A DNA stretch of 20,933 nt from a virus. Shown piece by piece: positions 7,611 through 14,098 of this stretch. Position 1 is the first letter of the stretch. Each line of letters opens with the position of its first letter. The stretch is from positions 1-20,933 of IMG/VR virus record IMGVR_UViG_3300033816_000078. The stretch is one strand, 5' to 3'. Made by a program: the position numbers and the translations under genes. The notes beneath the pieces are model-generated. The model made no database searches. It was not told the DNA's origin and saw nothing but the letters and a program-made list of their open reading frames with translations.

Positions 7611-9170
7611 ATGGCAGTTACTAAAGAAATCGTCCTTGAAGTAGGGCTTAAAGACTCAACGGCACAAGGCACGACGAGTGCTAAACAACGGCTTAGGGAA
7701 CTCCAAAAAACCCTGACCGAGATGGCTTTGGCCGGGGAATCCGGGACCAAGGCTTTCAAGCAAATGGAGCAGGAGGCGGGTAAACTCAAAGACCAAATCG
7801 GGGACACAAGCCAGCGAATCAAAAACCTCGCATCGGACACACGCAACATCGATACCTTCGTCGCTGGAATCCAAGGAATCACCGCTGGCTTTCAAATCGC
7901 TCAAGGTGCAGCAGCGTTGTTCGGCTCCGAGAATGAGGACTTGCAGAAGGCGTTGTTGAAGGTCCAAGGGGCGATGGCTCTCGCTAACGGAGTGCAACAG
8001 GTAGCCAACCTGCTGAACAAGGACTCCATCCTAATCACCCAAGGCCAAGCAGCAGCACAGGCACTCTACGCAACCGCAGTCGGTGCAAGTACCGGGGCGA
8101 TGAAGGCGTTTAGAATCGCCCTCCTTGCAACGGGTATCGGTGCAGCCATTGCAGCCGTAGGGCTTTTGGTCGCCAAGTGGGATGAACTGACGGCAGCGGT
8201 CCGCAGGTTCCTGAACCTACCCGACCCAGCCATCGCAGCCAAGGCGAGGGAGGACGCAGCCCTTCGTGAAGAAGCGGCCCTGTCCAATTACAGGGATGCA
8301 TACGAAAAGCACACGGAGGCGCAGATTGAGGCCAATAAGAAGCGTGAGGCTGAAGATAAAAAGAACGCAGAGGCTCGCAGGTTAATGATGGAAGAGCAGG
8401 CTCGGTCAAGGGCTATCATGGACGAAACCGAAGTGATGCAAGCCAAGACAACCGCTGACGCTTTGGTGCAGATTACGGCTGACCAAAACTCCAAGCAGGA
8501 TGCGCTCAACATTCAGTCAATGCTGGCTGAAAGGGAGCGTCGCAAGAAGTTCAACGAGGATATGAAGGCCAACGAACTTGCCTTGGCCGAGTTCAAAAAG
8601 CAAGTAACGGTTGACTCATTGCAATCCGTTCAAAGCATCTTGCAGTCCTTCGGCAACGAAAGCAAGGGTCTTGCTCTTGCTGCCTTGGCCTTGGAGAAAG
8701 GCCTTGCTATTGCCAATGTCATCGTCAACCTGCAAAAAGAGATGGCAGCGAATGCGGTCATAGCAGCAGCAAACCCGGCCAATGCTATAACCGCAGGAGC
8801 AGCAGGGGTCGCACAACTCAAGGCCTACAACACGCTTTCAAAGATTCGTGCAGGATTACGCATCGCAGCGATTACCGCTGCTGGCATCCAAGGAGCCAAA
8901 GCCATTACGGGCGGAGGGGATAGCGGAGGCGTTCCAACAGGTGCAGCAGGTGGCGGTGGCGCACCGGGTGCAGCAGGTGGCGGTGGCGCACCGGGTGCAG
9001 CAGCAGCCCCGTCAATCTTCGCAAACCCGAATGTTACCGACCTGTCGGGATTCGGTCAAGGCCAAGGCCAAGGTTCATCACCGATGCGAGCCTATGTGGT
9101 CGAGAGGGACATCACTCAAAGCACTCGCAGGGTTCGGAGGTTGGAGGAATTTGCAACTTTGGGGGCTTAG
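7611..9170 (+). CDS. Tape measure protein, 519 aa
   Basis: Sets tail length and is carried inside the tail tube. Seen: a helical, Lys/Gln/Glu-rich N-terminus with coiled-coil character (residues 18-80), a membrane-like segment AFRIALLATGIGAAIAAVGLL at about 166-186, a long charged helix (205-330), then an Ala-rich helical region (350-430). It ends with a Gly-rich linker made of two 27-base repeats and a basic C-terminus (RRVRRLEE). This mix of coiled coil plus one hydrophobic segment is typical of tape measures. At the usual 0.15 nm per residue the tail would be roughly 78 nm, on the short side. It lies downstream of the chaperone, as expected for its partner. Confidence 0.8.
   Translation: MAVTKEIVLEVGLKDSTAQGTTSAKQRLRELQKTLTEMALAGESGTKAFKQMEQEAGKLKDQIGDTSQRIKNLASDTRNIDTFVAGIQGITAGFQIAQGAAALFGSENEDLQKALLKVQGAMALANGVQQVANLLNKDSILITQGQAAAQALYATAVGASTGAMKAFRIALLATGIGAAIAAVGLLVAKWDELTAAVRRFLNLPDPAIAAKAREDAALREEAALSNYRDAYEKHTEAQIEANKKREAEDKKNAEARRLMMEEQARSRAIMDETEVMQAKTTADALVQITADQNSKQDALNIQSMLAERERRKKFNEDMKANELALAEFKKQVTVDSLQSVQSILQSFGNESKGLALAALALEKGLAIANVIVNLQKEMAANAVIAAANPANAITAGAAGVAQLKAYNTLSKIRAGLRIAAITAAGIQGAKAITGGGDSGGVPTGAAGGGGAPGAAGGGGAPGAAAAPSIFANPNVTDLSGFGQGQGQGSSPMRAYVVERDITQSTRRVRRLEEFATLGA
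8940..8993 (+). repeat. Two tandem 27-base repeats in the tape measure gene
   Basis: The unit beginning GGTGCAGCAGGTGGCGGTGG is present at 8940-8966 and 8967-8993, followed by a partial third copy (GGTGCAGCAG). Both full copies look identical by eye. Each encodes GAAGGGGAP, making a flexible linker at about residues 444-461. Identity at the DNA level suggests recent duplication. Confidence 0.85.
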
Positions 9171-9183
9171 GACATTTACCTGC
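9150..9183 (+). promoter_or_regulatory. Candidate module promoter, ACATTTAC copy 2 (head module)
   Basis: ACATTTAC at 9172-9179 lies four bases before the ATG at 9184, just after the tape measure stop (TAG, 9168-9170). A TTTG at 9150-9153 is 17 bases before GACATTTA, close to the -33/-7 spacing of Bacteroidota promoters. Confidence 0.5.
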
Positions 9184-9777
9184 ATGGAACTGCCAATATA
9201 CCGAATGACGGTTGACGAGGTTGATGAAGGGGTCCAATTCGTGGCCCTCACCGATATGCCAGCGATTGAACGGCCATTCCAAGCCTTTGCAAAGACACCA
9301 CAAAAGTTCACCGAAACAGGCGAACGCAGGGTCCTGACTGGACCTCTCATGCTTGCCGATACTCCCATCTTTCGCAAGGACGAAACCTATGGCGAGTACT
9401 ACGTCGTGTTTGACAAAGCGACCATCCGCAAAATCGTGCAGAAGTACTTTAAGCAAGGCAACCAGCACAACGTCAACGCTTACCACAATGCCGAACTCGA
9501 TGGCGTGTTCATGTTCGAGAGTTACATCACCGACTCCGAGCGTGGCATCATGCCACCCAAAGGCTACGAGGACACACCCGATGGCTCTTGGTTCGGTTCC
9601 TTCAAAGTAGAGAACGATGAAGTGTGGGACAACCGCAACCTGTTCCGGGGTTTCTCCGTTGAGGGGCTTTTTGGAATGGACAAAACCGAGTCCGAACTGG
9701 AGGTCGCACTCGCTGGCCTTGCTGACGAATTAACCGCTTTTTTGCAACATATCCAACCCACCTACAAATCCCACTAA
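9184..9777 (+). CDS. XkdF-like prohead serine protease, 197 aa
   Basis: Maturation protease that cleaves scaffold and capsid proteins during head assembly. The sequence follows the XkdF/Peptidase_S78_2 pattern: RRVLTGPLMLADTPIFRKDE (48-67), EYYVVFDKATIRKIVQKYF (71-89), NAYH with His101, FMFESYI (109-115), DTPDGSWFGSFKV and FRGFSVEGLF with Ser158. By analogy with HK97-type proteases, His101 and Ser158 are the likely catalytic pair, and Glu112 could be the third residue; this is inferred from spacing. The frame extends upstream to about 8848, but that is a shadow of the tape measure linker, and ATG 9184 is preferred because of the ACATTTAC element 4 bases upstream and the usual family N-terminus. 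Scaffold and major capsid genes follow directly. Confidence 0.8.
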   Translation: MELPIYRMTVDEVDEGVQFVALTDMPAIERPFQAFAKTPQKFTETGERRVLTGPLMLADTPIFRKDETYGEYYVVFDKATIRKIVQKYFKQGNQHNVNAYHNAELDGVFMFESYITDSERGIMPPKGYEDTPDGSWFGSFKVENDEVWDNRNLFRGFSVEGLFGMDKTESELEVALAGLADELTAFLQHIQPTYKSH

Positions 9778-9779
9778 TT

Positions 9780-10412
9780 ATGAACCTGAAAAACGCAATC
9801 GAATCCCTGCGAAGTGAACTTCGCAAATTCAAAACTCAAAAGCAGTCCTTCGCTGACTACAAGTTGACCGATGGAACCGTTGTCCGTGTGGATGGCGACC
9901 TCGTTGCCGGGACTGCCGTTTACGTTGTAGCCGAAGACGGCACGTTACCTGCACCCGATGGCGAACACGTCGTTGAAGGTGTTGGCACGATCAAGACCGA
10001 AGGAGGCAAAATCGTTGAGGTCATCGCTGCCGAAGTAGCAACCCCCGAAATCGAAGCCTTGCCCGTTGCCGCTGAAATCACCCCCGAAGTTGCCGTTGAG
10101 GTTACCGAAGAAATCAAGGAAGCCTATCCCGCCATGACCCCCGAAGTCGTTGAGGCCATCGTCGCCAAGCACCTCGGAGCCATCATGGAAGAACTCAAGG
10201 CAGCCTATGCCGAGATGGGAAAGATGAAGGAGAAAATGTCCGCATTCGCATCGCAGGTTGAAACCATGGCCGATATCGTTGAGAAAGTTTCCGAACTCCC
10301 AGCCGAAGCCCCCAAGGCCAGCGGTTCCGCAATCGTTGAGCAGCGTAAGGCTCAGGCCTCGCAGAACTTCAACGCACTCGCACAAGCACTCCAATCACTC
10401 AAAAAAAACTAA
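9780..10412 (+). CDS. Scaffolding protein, 210 aa
   Basis: Likely the internal scaffold that guides capsid assembly and is digested by the protease. It begins with a charged helix (1-24), then a compact beta-type domain with DYKLTDGTVVRVDGDLVAG, which recalls the small domain in capsid scaffold proteins of Bacteroidota phages (about 26-81). This is followed by an acidic, Glu/Val/Pro-rich stretch and a long helical region (about 130-180) with coiled-coil character (EELKAAYAEMGKMKEKM), and a Gln/Lys-rich tail. It lies between the protease and the major capsid gene, the standard place, two bases after the protease stop. Confidence 0.7.
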   Translation: MNLKNAIESLRSELRKFKTQKQSFADYKLTDGTVVRVDGDLVAGTAVYVVAEDGTLPAPDGEHVVEGVGTIKTEGGKIVEVIAAEVATPEIEALPVAAEITPEVAVEVTEEIKEAYPAMTPEVVEAIVAKHLGAIMEELKAAYAEMGKMKEKMSAFASQVETMADIVEKVSELPAEAPKASGSAIVEQRKAQASQNFNALAQALQSLKKN

Positions 10413-10433
10413 ACCCCTAAACCCCCATTAACA

Positions 10434-11354
10434 ATGGCATATTCGTTCACAGGATTAACCTCCTACACCGACCAAGAGAGGCTTCCTCTCATCACCAAGG
10501 CCGTGTTCTCGGCCCGTTCAGCGTCTTTGTTCACCAAGCAGGTGGGCATCAAGTTCGCTGCTGCTCTCAACCTCATGGACACCGATGCTTTGATTCAAAG
10601 CGGTGATACCTGCGGTTACGAAACTTCCGGCACGACTGCCTTCACCCAGCGGAATATCACCGTTGGACGCATGAAGGTGCAGGAAACCCTTTGCCCACGT
10701 TCTTTGGAACAATACTGGATGCAGACCCAGTTGACCGCTGGTTCTACCTACGATGGCGTTCCTTTCGAGCAGGCATTCAGCGAGCAGAAGGCACTTCGTA
10801 TCGCAGAGGCTTTGGAGAACGCAATTTGGAAGGGTAACGCTTACTTCAGCGGTGTTAACCAACTCTTGAACGCTGCATCGGGTTCTACCATCAGCGGTAA
10901 CACTGGTGCGGTTTCTGCCTCCGTTGGTATCACCACGAGCAACGCAATCGCCATCTTCGACGGCATCTACAACCAAATTCCACAGGCCATCCTTACTCGG
11001 AACGACCTCGTTATCTTCTGCGGTTGGGACAACTTCCGTACCTTGCTTGGTGCTTTCAAGTCCGCTACAGCGGTTATGTACAACCAAGTTGACTTGGCTG
11101 GCCTTGCGGATGGCGACATCATGTATCCCGGCACAAACGTCCGTGTCATTGCAGTCCCCGGATTGACCGGAACGAACCGCATCGTTTCGTCTTACCTCGG
11201 CAACTTCTTCTACGGAACCGACTTGTTGAGTGATGAGGAGCAGTTCTCAATCTGGTTCTCCAAAGACAACGATCAGGTACGCTTCCAAGCAGCCTTCAAA
11301 GCAGGTGTCCAAATCGCTTACCCCGACTTGGTTGTTGACTTCCGCTTGACCTAA
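10434..11354 (+). CDS. Major capsid protein (HK97-like fold), 306 aa
   Basis: Main shell protein. Follows the scaffold after a 21-base gap (start context CCATTAACAATGG). Features consistent with an HK97-fold capsid protein of Bacteroidota phages: an N-terminal helical region (10-40), an extended central part with TFERNI-like TQRNITVGRMK, a helix with QAFSEQKALRIAEALENAIW (about 120-139), and a C-terminal domain with VRVIAVPGL (about 236-244), SYLGNFFYGTDLL (about 253-265) and the last strands VRFQAAFKAGVQIAYPDLVVDF. Its own strong terminator follows at 11362, as expected for a highly expressed gene. The call rests on neighbours (protease and scaffold) and pattern. Confidence 0.85.
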   Translation: MAYSFTGLTSYTDQERLPLITKAVFSARSASLFTKQVGIKFAAALNLMDTDALIQSGDTCGYETSGTTAFTQRNITVGRMKVQETLCPRSLEQYWMQTQLTAGSTYDGVPFEQAFSEQKALRIAEALENAIWKGNAYFSGVNQLLNAASGSTISGNTGAVSASVGITTSNAIAIFDGIYNQIPQAILTRNDLVIFCGWDNFRTLLGAFKSATAVMYNQVDLAGLADGDIMYPGTNVRVIAVPGLTGTNRIVSSYLGNFFYGTDLLSDEEQFSIWFSKDNDQVRFQAAFKAGVQIAYPDLVVDFRLT

Positions 11355-11361
11355 TGTGTAG

Positions 11362-11389
11362 GGGGGAGGGAAACCTCCCCCTGCTTTTT
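11362..11389 (+). terminator. Rho-independent terminator after the major capsid gene
   Basis: An 8-bp GC stem, GGGGGAGG (11362-11369) pairing with CCTCCCCC (11374-11381), closes a GAAA tetraloop. It is followed by TGC and a run of five T (11385-11389). It begins 7 bases after the capsid stop. Stem, loop and T-run all fit a strong terminator. Confidence 0.85.
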
Positions 11390-11421
11390 GTTCTCTTGAA
11401 ACTTAAAACCAAAACACACAT

Positions 11422-11952
11422 ATGTCCTGCTCCTTAACAACTGGCTACGCCCTTGGATGCCGAGATTCAGTCGGTGGCATCAAAACAATTTACGTCCAAT
11501 CCTTCATCCCAACGGGGTCCTGCAATGCCAACCTTTCAGGTGCGGTTACAGGGTTCACGGGTTACGCTTCGGGTGGGTTCTTCGAGTATGACTTGACCAA
11601 GGCTACGTCCTCTTTGACTGAAACCTTGAACGCAAGCATCGAGAACGGCTCGGTTTATTACACCCCCGAAGTAACGTTCACCATCAACAAACTGCAAGTC
11701 GCAGTCCGCAACGAACTCCGTCTACTGGTACGCAACCGTGTCATCGTCATCGTTCAAGACAACAACAACCGTTACTGGTTGTTAGGCTCTGCCAACGGCT
11801 TGGAAGCAACCGCTGGAACCGCTGGAACTGGTACTGCCTTCGGAGATAGAAGTGGCTACGAGTTGACCTTGACCGGAATGGAACCTGACCCGATGTTCCT
11901 GATTGCATCCACAGTCTTTGCACCATCGACTACGCAGATACTCGGCTCGTAG
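11422..11952 (+). CDS. Tail tube-like / abundant virion protein, 176 aa
   Basis: Beta-rich protein probably forming an abundant part of the virion. Seen: Cys-containing N-terminus (MSCSLTTGYALGCRD), a Thr/Ser/Gly-rich first half, then a strand-rich central part (VRNRVIVIVQDNNNRYWLLGSANGLEA) and TGTGTAFGDRSGYELTLTGMEPDPMFLI at the end. The last part recalls major tail tube proteins of Bacteroidota phages (DNNGRYWLLG...GTGxxxGDxxGYxLxLxGxE). It follows the capsid gene but is separated by a terminator, and it is followed by another terminator-like hairpin, so its level is probably set on its own. Alternatives: head decoration protein. No Shine-Dalgarno sequence before ATG 11422 (leader AAAACACACAT). 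Confidence 0.5.
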   Translation: MSCSLTTGYALGCRDSVGGIKTIYVQSFIPTGSCNANLSGAVTGFTGYASGGFFEYDLTKATSSLTETLNASIENGSVYYTPEVTFTINKLQVAVRNELRLLVRNRVIVIVQDNNNRYWLLGSANGLEATAGTAGTGTAFGDRSGYELTLTGMEPDPMFLIASTVFAPSTTQILGS

Positions 11953-11953
11953 T

Positions 11954-11961
11954 ATCTTTGA
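11954..11961 (+). promoter_or_regulatory. Candidate Bacteroidota-type -7 element (TATCTTTG)
   Basis: TATCTTTG fits TAnnTTTG and lies two bases after the preceding stop codon, upstream of the GT4-like gene. There is no TTTG at the expected -33 distance (nearest at 11917-11920, too far). A hairpin follows about 25 bases downstream, so the element may act with an attenuator, or may be chance. Confidence 0.3.
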
Positions 11962-11985
11962 CTTAGGTTTTCATCACTGAGGTTT

Positions 11986-12023
11986 GAGAGGGGCAGTCAG
12001 CAATGGCTGCCCTTCTTATTTTT
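11986..12023 (+). terminator. Terminator-like hairpin before the GT4-like gene
   Basis: GAGAGGGGCAG (11986-11996) pairs with CTGCCCTTCTT (12007-12017), including two G-U pairs, around a 10-base loop. A T-rich tract (TTATTTTT to 12023) follows. It would end transcription of the 11422 gene. The in-frame ATG at 12003 falls inside the loop. Confidence 0.7.
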
Positions 12024-12029
12024 ACGGCC

Positions 12030-13106
12030 ATGAAGATTTGCATCGTTTACAACGCCCATCCAACCGGGTGCAGTTTCTACCGCCTCGAAATGCCGAACGC
12101 ATATTTGGGCGACAACTACCCGGAGTTTGATTACGTCTGCGTTGAGAATATCACGACCATCAGCGACGAGGGGTTAAAGTCAATTGACCTGTTCCTGTTC
12201 AGCCGTTTGTGGTGTCAGGGGACGATGGAGCAAGTCGAAAATGTTTACAAAGCCCTGACCCAATACGGGGCCAAAGTCATCCTTGACTTGGACGACTACT
12301 GGGTGCTGGAATCGGGCCACATCATGTACCGCCACTATCACGAAACCAAACTCGCAGAGGTCATCCGCAAGCACATCAAATTAGCCGATTGGGTTACCTG
12401 TACCACCGAGCATCTTGCCTCTCGCATACGGCCTCTAAATGCGAATGTGAGCATTCTGCAGAACGAACCCTACGAAGCCTACCAGCAGTTCATCCCCAAC
12501 CCCGACGAAGAACCCGACAAGCATCTCGTGAAGTTCGGTTGGTTCGGTGGGGCGCAGCATGGCGAGGACATGGAACTGCTCCGTGAGGGGATGCAGAAGT
12601 TACGCTGGGACGCAATCTTAGATGGCAAGTACCGCCTCTACCTCGGAGGGTGGAACGACAACAACCCCGTGTACGAAGGCTACGAGAAAATAATCAGCGA
12701 CCAAGGCAACAACCCGAACTACGGACGCATTCAGGCAGCGGACATCTACTCGTATGTGGGGGGCTACAACTTCGTGAACGTAACGCTTGCACCGCTTCGG
12801 GACACCAAGTTTAACAAACTGAAATCCGAGTTGAAGGTGGTCGAGGCAGGGTGGATGAATAAGGCCATCATCGCATCCGAAACCATCCCCTACACCGATG
12901 TCATCAAGCACGGAGAGAACGGGTTTCTCGTGCCTTACAACAAACCCAAGGACTGGTACAAGTACATCAAGCAGTTGATCCTTGACCCCGACCTGCGTAA
13001 AGGATTGGCTGACAACCTAACCCGTGACATAAAATCACGGTTCAACGTGGCTGAAACCGCCAAAAAGCGAGCCGAACTATACAGACGAATTGGGCGCAAA
13101 TTGTGA
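12030..13106 (+). CDS. GT4-like glycosyltransferase, 358 aa
   Basis: A retaining-type sugar transferase of the GT-B fold (glycosyl transferases group 1). The N-terminal domain starts MKICIVYNAHPTGCSFYRLEMP, the C-terminal domain contains KFGWFGGAQHGEDMELLREG (about 168-187), and the donor-site motif is SELKVVEAGWMNKAIIASE (266-284), with Glu267 and Glu272 then PYTDVIKHGENGFLVP (287-302), as in GT4 enzymes. ATG 12030 is chosen over ATG 12003, since the latter lies inside the terminator hairpin loop and adds nine unconvincing residues. It stands alone between the tail-tube-like gene and the portal module. It may modify the virion or a host sugar; donor unknown. Confidence 0.8.
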   Translation: MKICIVYNAHPTGCSFYRLEMPNAYLGDNYPEFDYVCVENITTISDEGLKSIDLFLFSRLWCQGTMEQVENVYKALTQYGAKVILDLDDYWVLESGHIMYRHYHETKLAEVIRKHIKLADWVTCTTEHLASRIRPLNANVSILQNEPYEAYQQFIPNPDEEPDKHLVKFGWFGGAQHGEDMELLREGMQKLRWDAILDGKYRLYLGGWNDNNPVYEGYEKIISDQGNNPNYGRIQAADIYSYVGGYNFVNVTLAPLRDTKFNKLKSELKVVEAGWMNKAIIASETIPYTDVIKHGENGFLVPYNKPKDWYKYIKQLILDPDLRKGLADNLTRDIKSRFNVAETAKKRAELYRRIGRKL

Positions 13107-13136
13107 AATTCGGGGGCATCGCACATTTACAAGCAG
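13101..13136 (+). promoter_or_regulatory. Candidate module promoter, ACATTTAC copy 3 (portal module)
   Basis: The composite TTGTGAAATTC (13101-13111), 11 bases, then ACATTTACAA (13123-13132) lies six bases from ACATTTAC's end to the ATG at 13137. The upstream box overlaps the stop codon of the GT4-like gene. ATTG (13100-13103) is 18 bases before CACATTTA. Confidence 0.55.
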
Positions 13137-13535
13137 ATGCTTTACCTGAACCCTGACACGACCAACACCCTGACGGTTACTTGGACCGAGCGAGCCAGCA
13201 CGGGGGACCGCTACATCTTGCGACTCACAAGCATCGCAAAGAATACTACGACGGATTTCACCCTGCTGAAATCAGCCAACCTTTCTTCCTACACGAACCG
13301 CTATGACCAATTTTCGATTGCCGTGGGGTCGCTTGAAACAGGCTCGTATAAGTATGAAGTTTACGATACCAATAGCACGGTTTCAGCAGCCCTTGCGGTG
13401 GTTGAAACGGGCTTGGCTTTTCTACAAACCGCAACGATAGGATTCAATACCTACGCCAATTCAATTACTTACAACACCTTCCTCGCATCCAGCGTGAGGG
13501 TATTCGATTCAACCTTTGACCAATCCTTCGCATGA
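13137..13535 (+). CDS. Beta-rich virion protein, 132 aa
   Basis: Not assigned to a named family. The protein is almost all beta-type: LTVTWTERA (13-21), YILRLTSIAK, FTLL, then YDQFSIAVG (56-64) and SYKYEVYDT (70-78), a pattern I have seen in small beta-sandwich proteins of Bacteroidota phages. No signal peptide or membrane segment. It is first gene of the module after the ACATTTAC composite element and its stop overlaps the 13532 gene (ATGA). Placed next to the portal, so probably a head, neck or decoration component. Confidence 0.5.
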   Translation: MLYLNPDTTNTLTVTWTERASTGDRYILRLTSIAKNTTTDFTLLKSANLSSYTNRYDQFSIAVGSLETGSYKYEVYDTNSTVSAALAVVETGLAFLQTATIGFNTYANSITYNTFLASSVRVFDSTFDQSFA

Positions 13536-14098
13536 GCGTACAAACACGAAGCCAACTCCAAGCGAGTGCCTTAACCATTACCAACGAAACCGCTGCCGGG
13601 GCCAACACCGCATCCCGTGTGGGCGGATTGTTCGACGACCTTGCAGACACCGCAACGCTTGACATTGAGCGAGGCTATGCTTCGGTTGCTACGGCTGCCG
13701 ATAGGTCATTTGTAACGACCAATAATGCTTTTGACAAATTACTGATTCAAACAGGCAACAACATTCTATCAACCAACAACTTTTCGAGAGTTGCAACAAT
13801 TGCGGGGCCATCAATCACCTACACGGGGACGCTATCCGCTGCAATTAGGGTGAGTGCAAATCTAACTTTTTCGGGGGCAAATGGCGATGATTACGTTTGG
13901 GCTATTTACAAAAATGACGTACAAATCACCTCATCTGAAGCACTAGTTACTTTGAGCCATACCAACGGCCATCAAGTTGTTTTGGAAACCTTTTTGATAG
14001 CAAATACCAATGATGAATTTTCAATCTATGTAAAATCAATTGATGGTGTTAGGACGATTACCATCTCATCCATCAGTTTTAATGCTCACACGCTATGA
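13532..14098 (+). CDS. Virion protein with C-terminal beta-sandwich, 188 aa
   Basis: The N-terminal part (residues 4-45) contains TRSQLQASALTITN and a helical GLFDDLADTATL, a stalk-type start recalling phage fibre or decoration proteins. The C-terminal 80 or so residues form a strand-rich domain (ISAAIRV-like, SANLTFSGANGDDYVWAIYK, then DEFSIYVKSIDGVRTITISSI), which resembles C1q/TNF-like jelly-roll heads seen on trimeric phage proteins. Both ends overlap neighbours by ATGA (13532 and 14095). Codon use and AT-richness of the second half look more AT-rich than neighbouring genes, hinting at domain exchange. Role unknown; a decoration or fibre-like protein is likely. Confidence 0.5.
   Translation: MSVQTRSQLQASALTITNETAAGANTASRVGGLFDDLADTATLDIERGYASVATAADRSFVTTNNAFDKLLIQTGNNILSTNNFSRVATIAGPSITYTGTLSAAIRVSANLTFSGANGDDYVWAIYKNDVQITSSEALVTLSHTNGHQVVLETFLIANTNDEFSIYVKSIDGVRTITISSISFNAHTL

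Noticed and set aside
8848-9183. Upstream extension of the protease frame
   Set aside because: It is an alternative frame of the tape measure Gly-rich linker (repeats of VQQVAVAHR) and lacks protease similarity; ATG 9184 fits the family N-terminus.
10518-11087. 189 aa open frame on the minus strand opposite the capsid gene
   Set aside because: Antisense shadow of a strongly coding + strand gene; the predicted protein has no recognisable motif. The same applies to the minus-strand frame at 6610-7161.
12003-12029. ATG 12003 as start of the GT4-like gene
   Set aside because: It lies in the loop of the 11986-12017 hairpin and adds MAALLIFTA; the enzyme fold begins naturally at MKICIVYNAH (12030).
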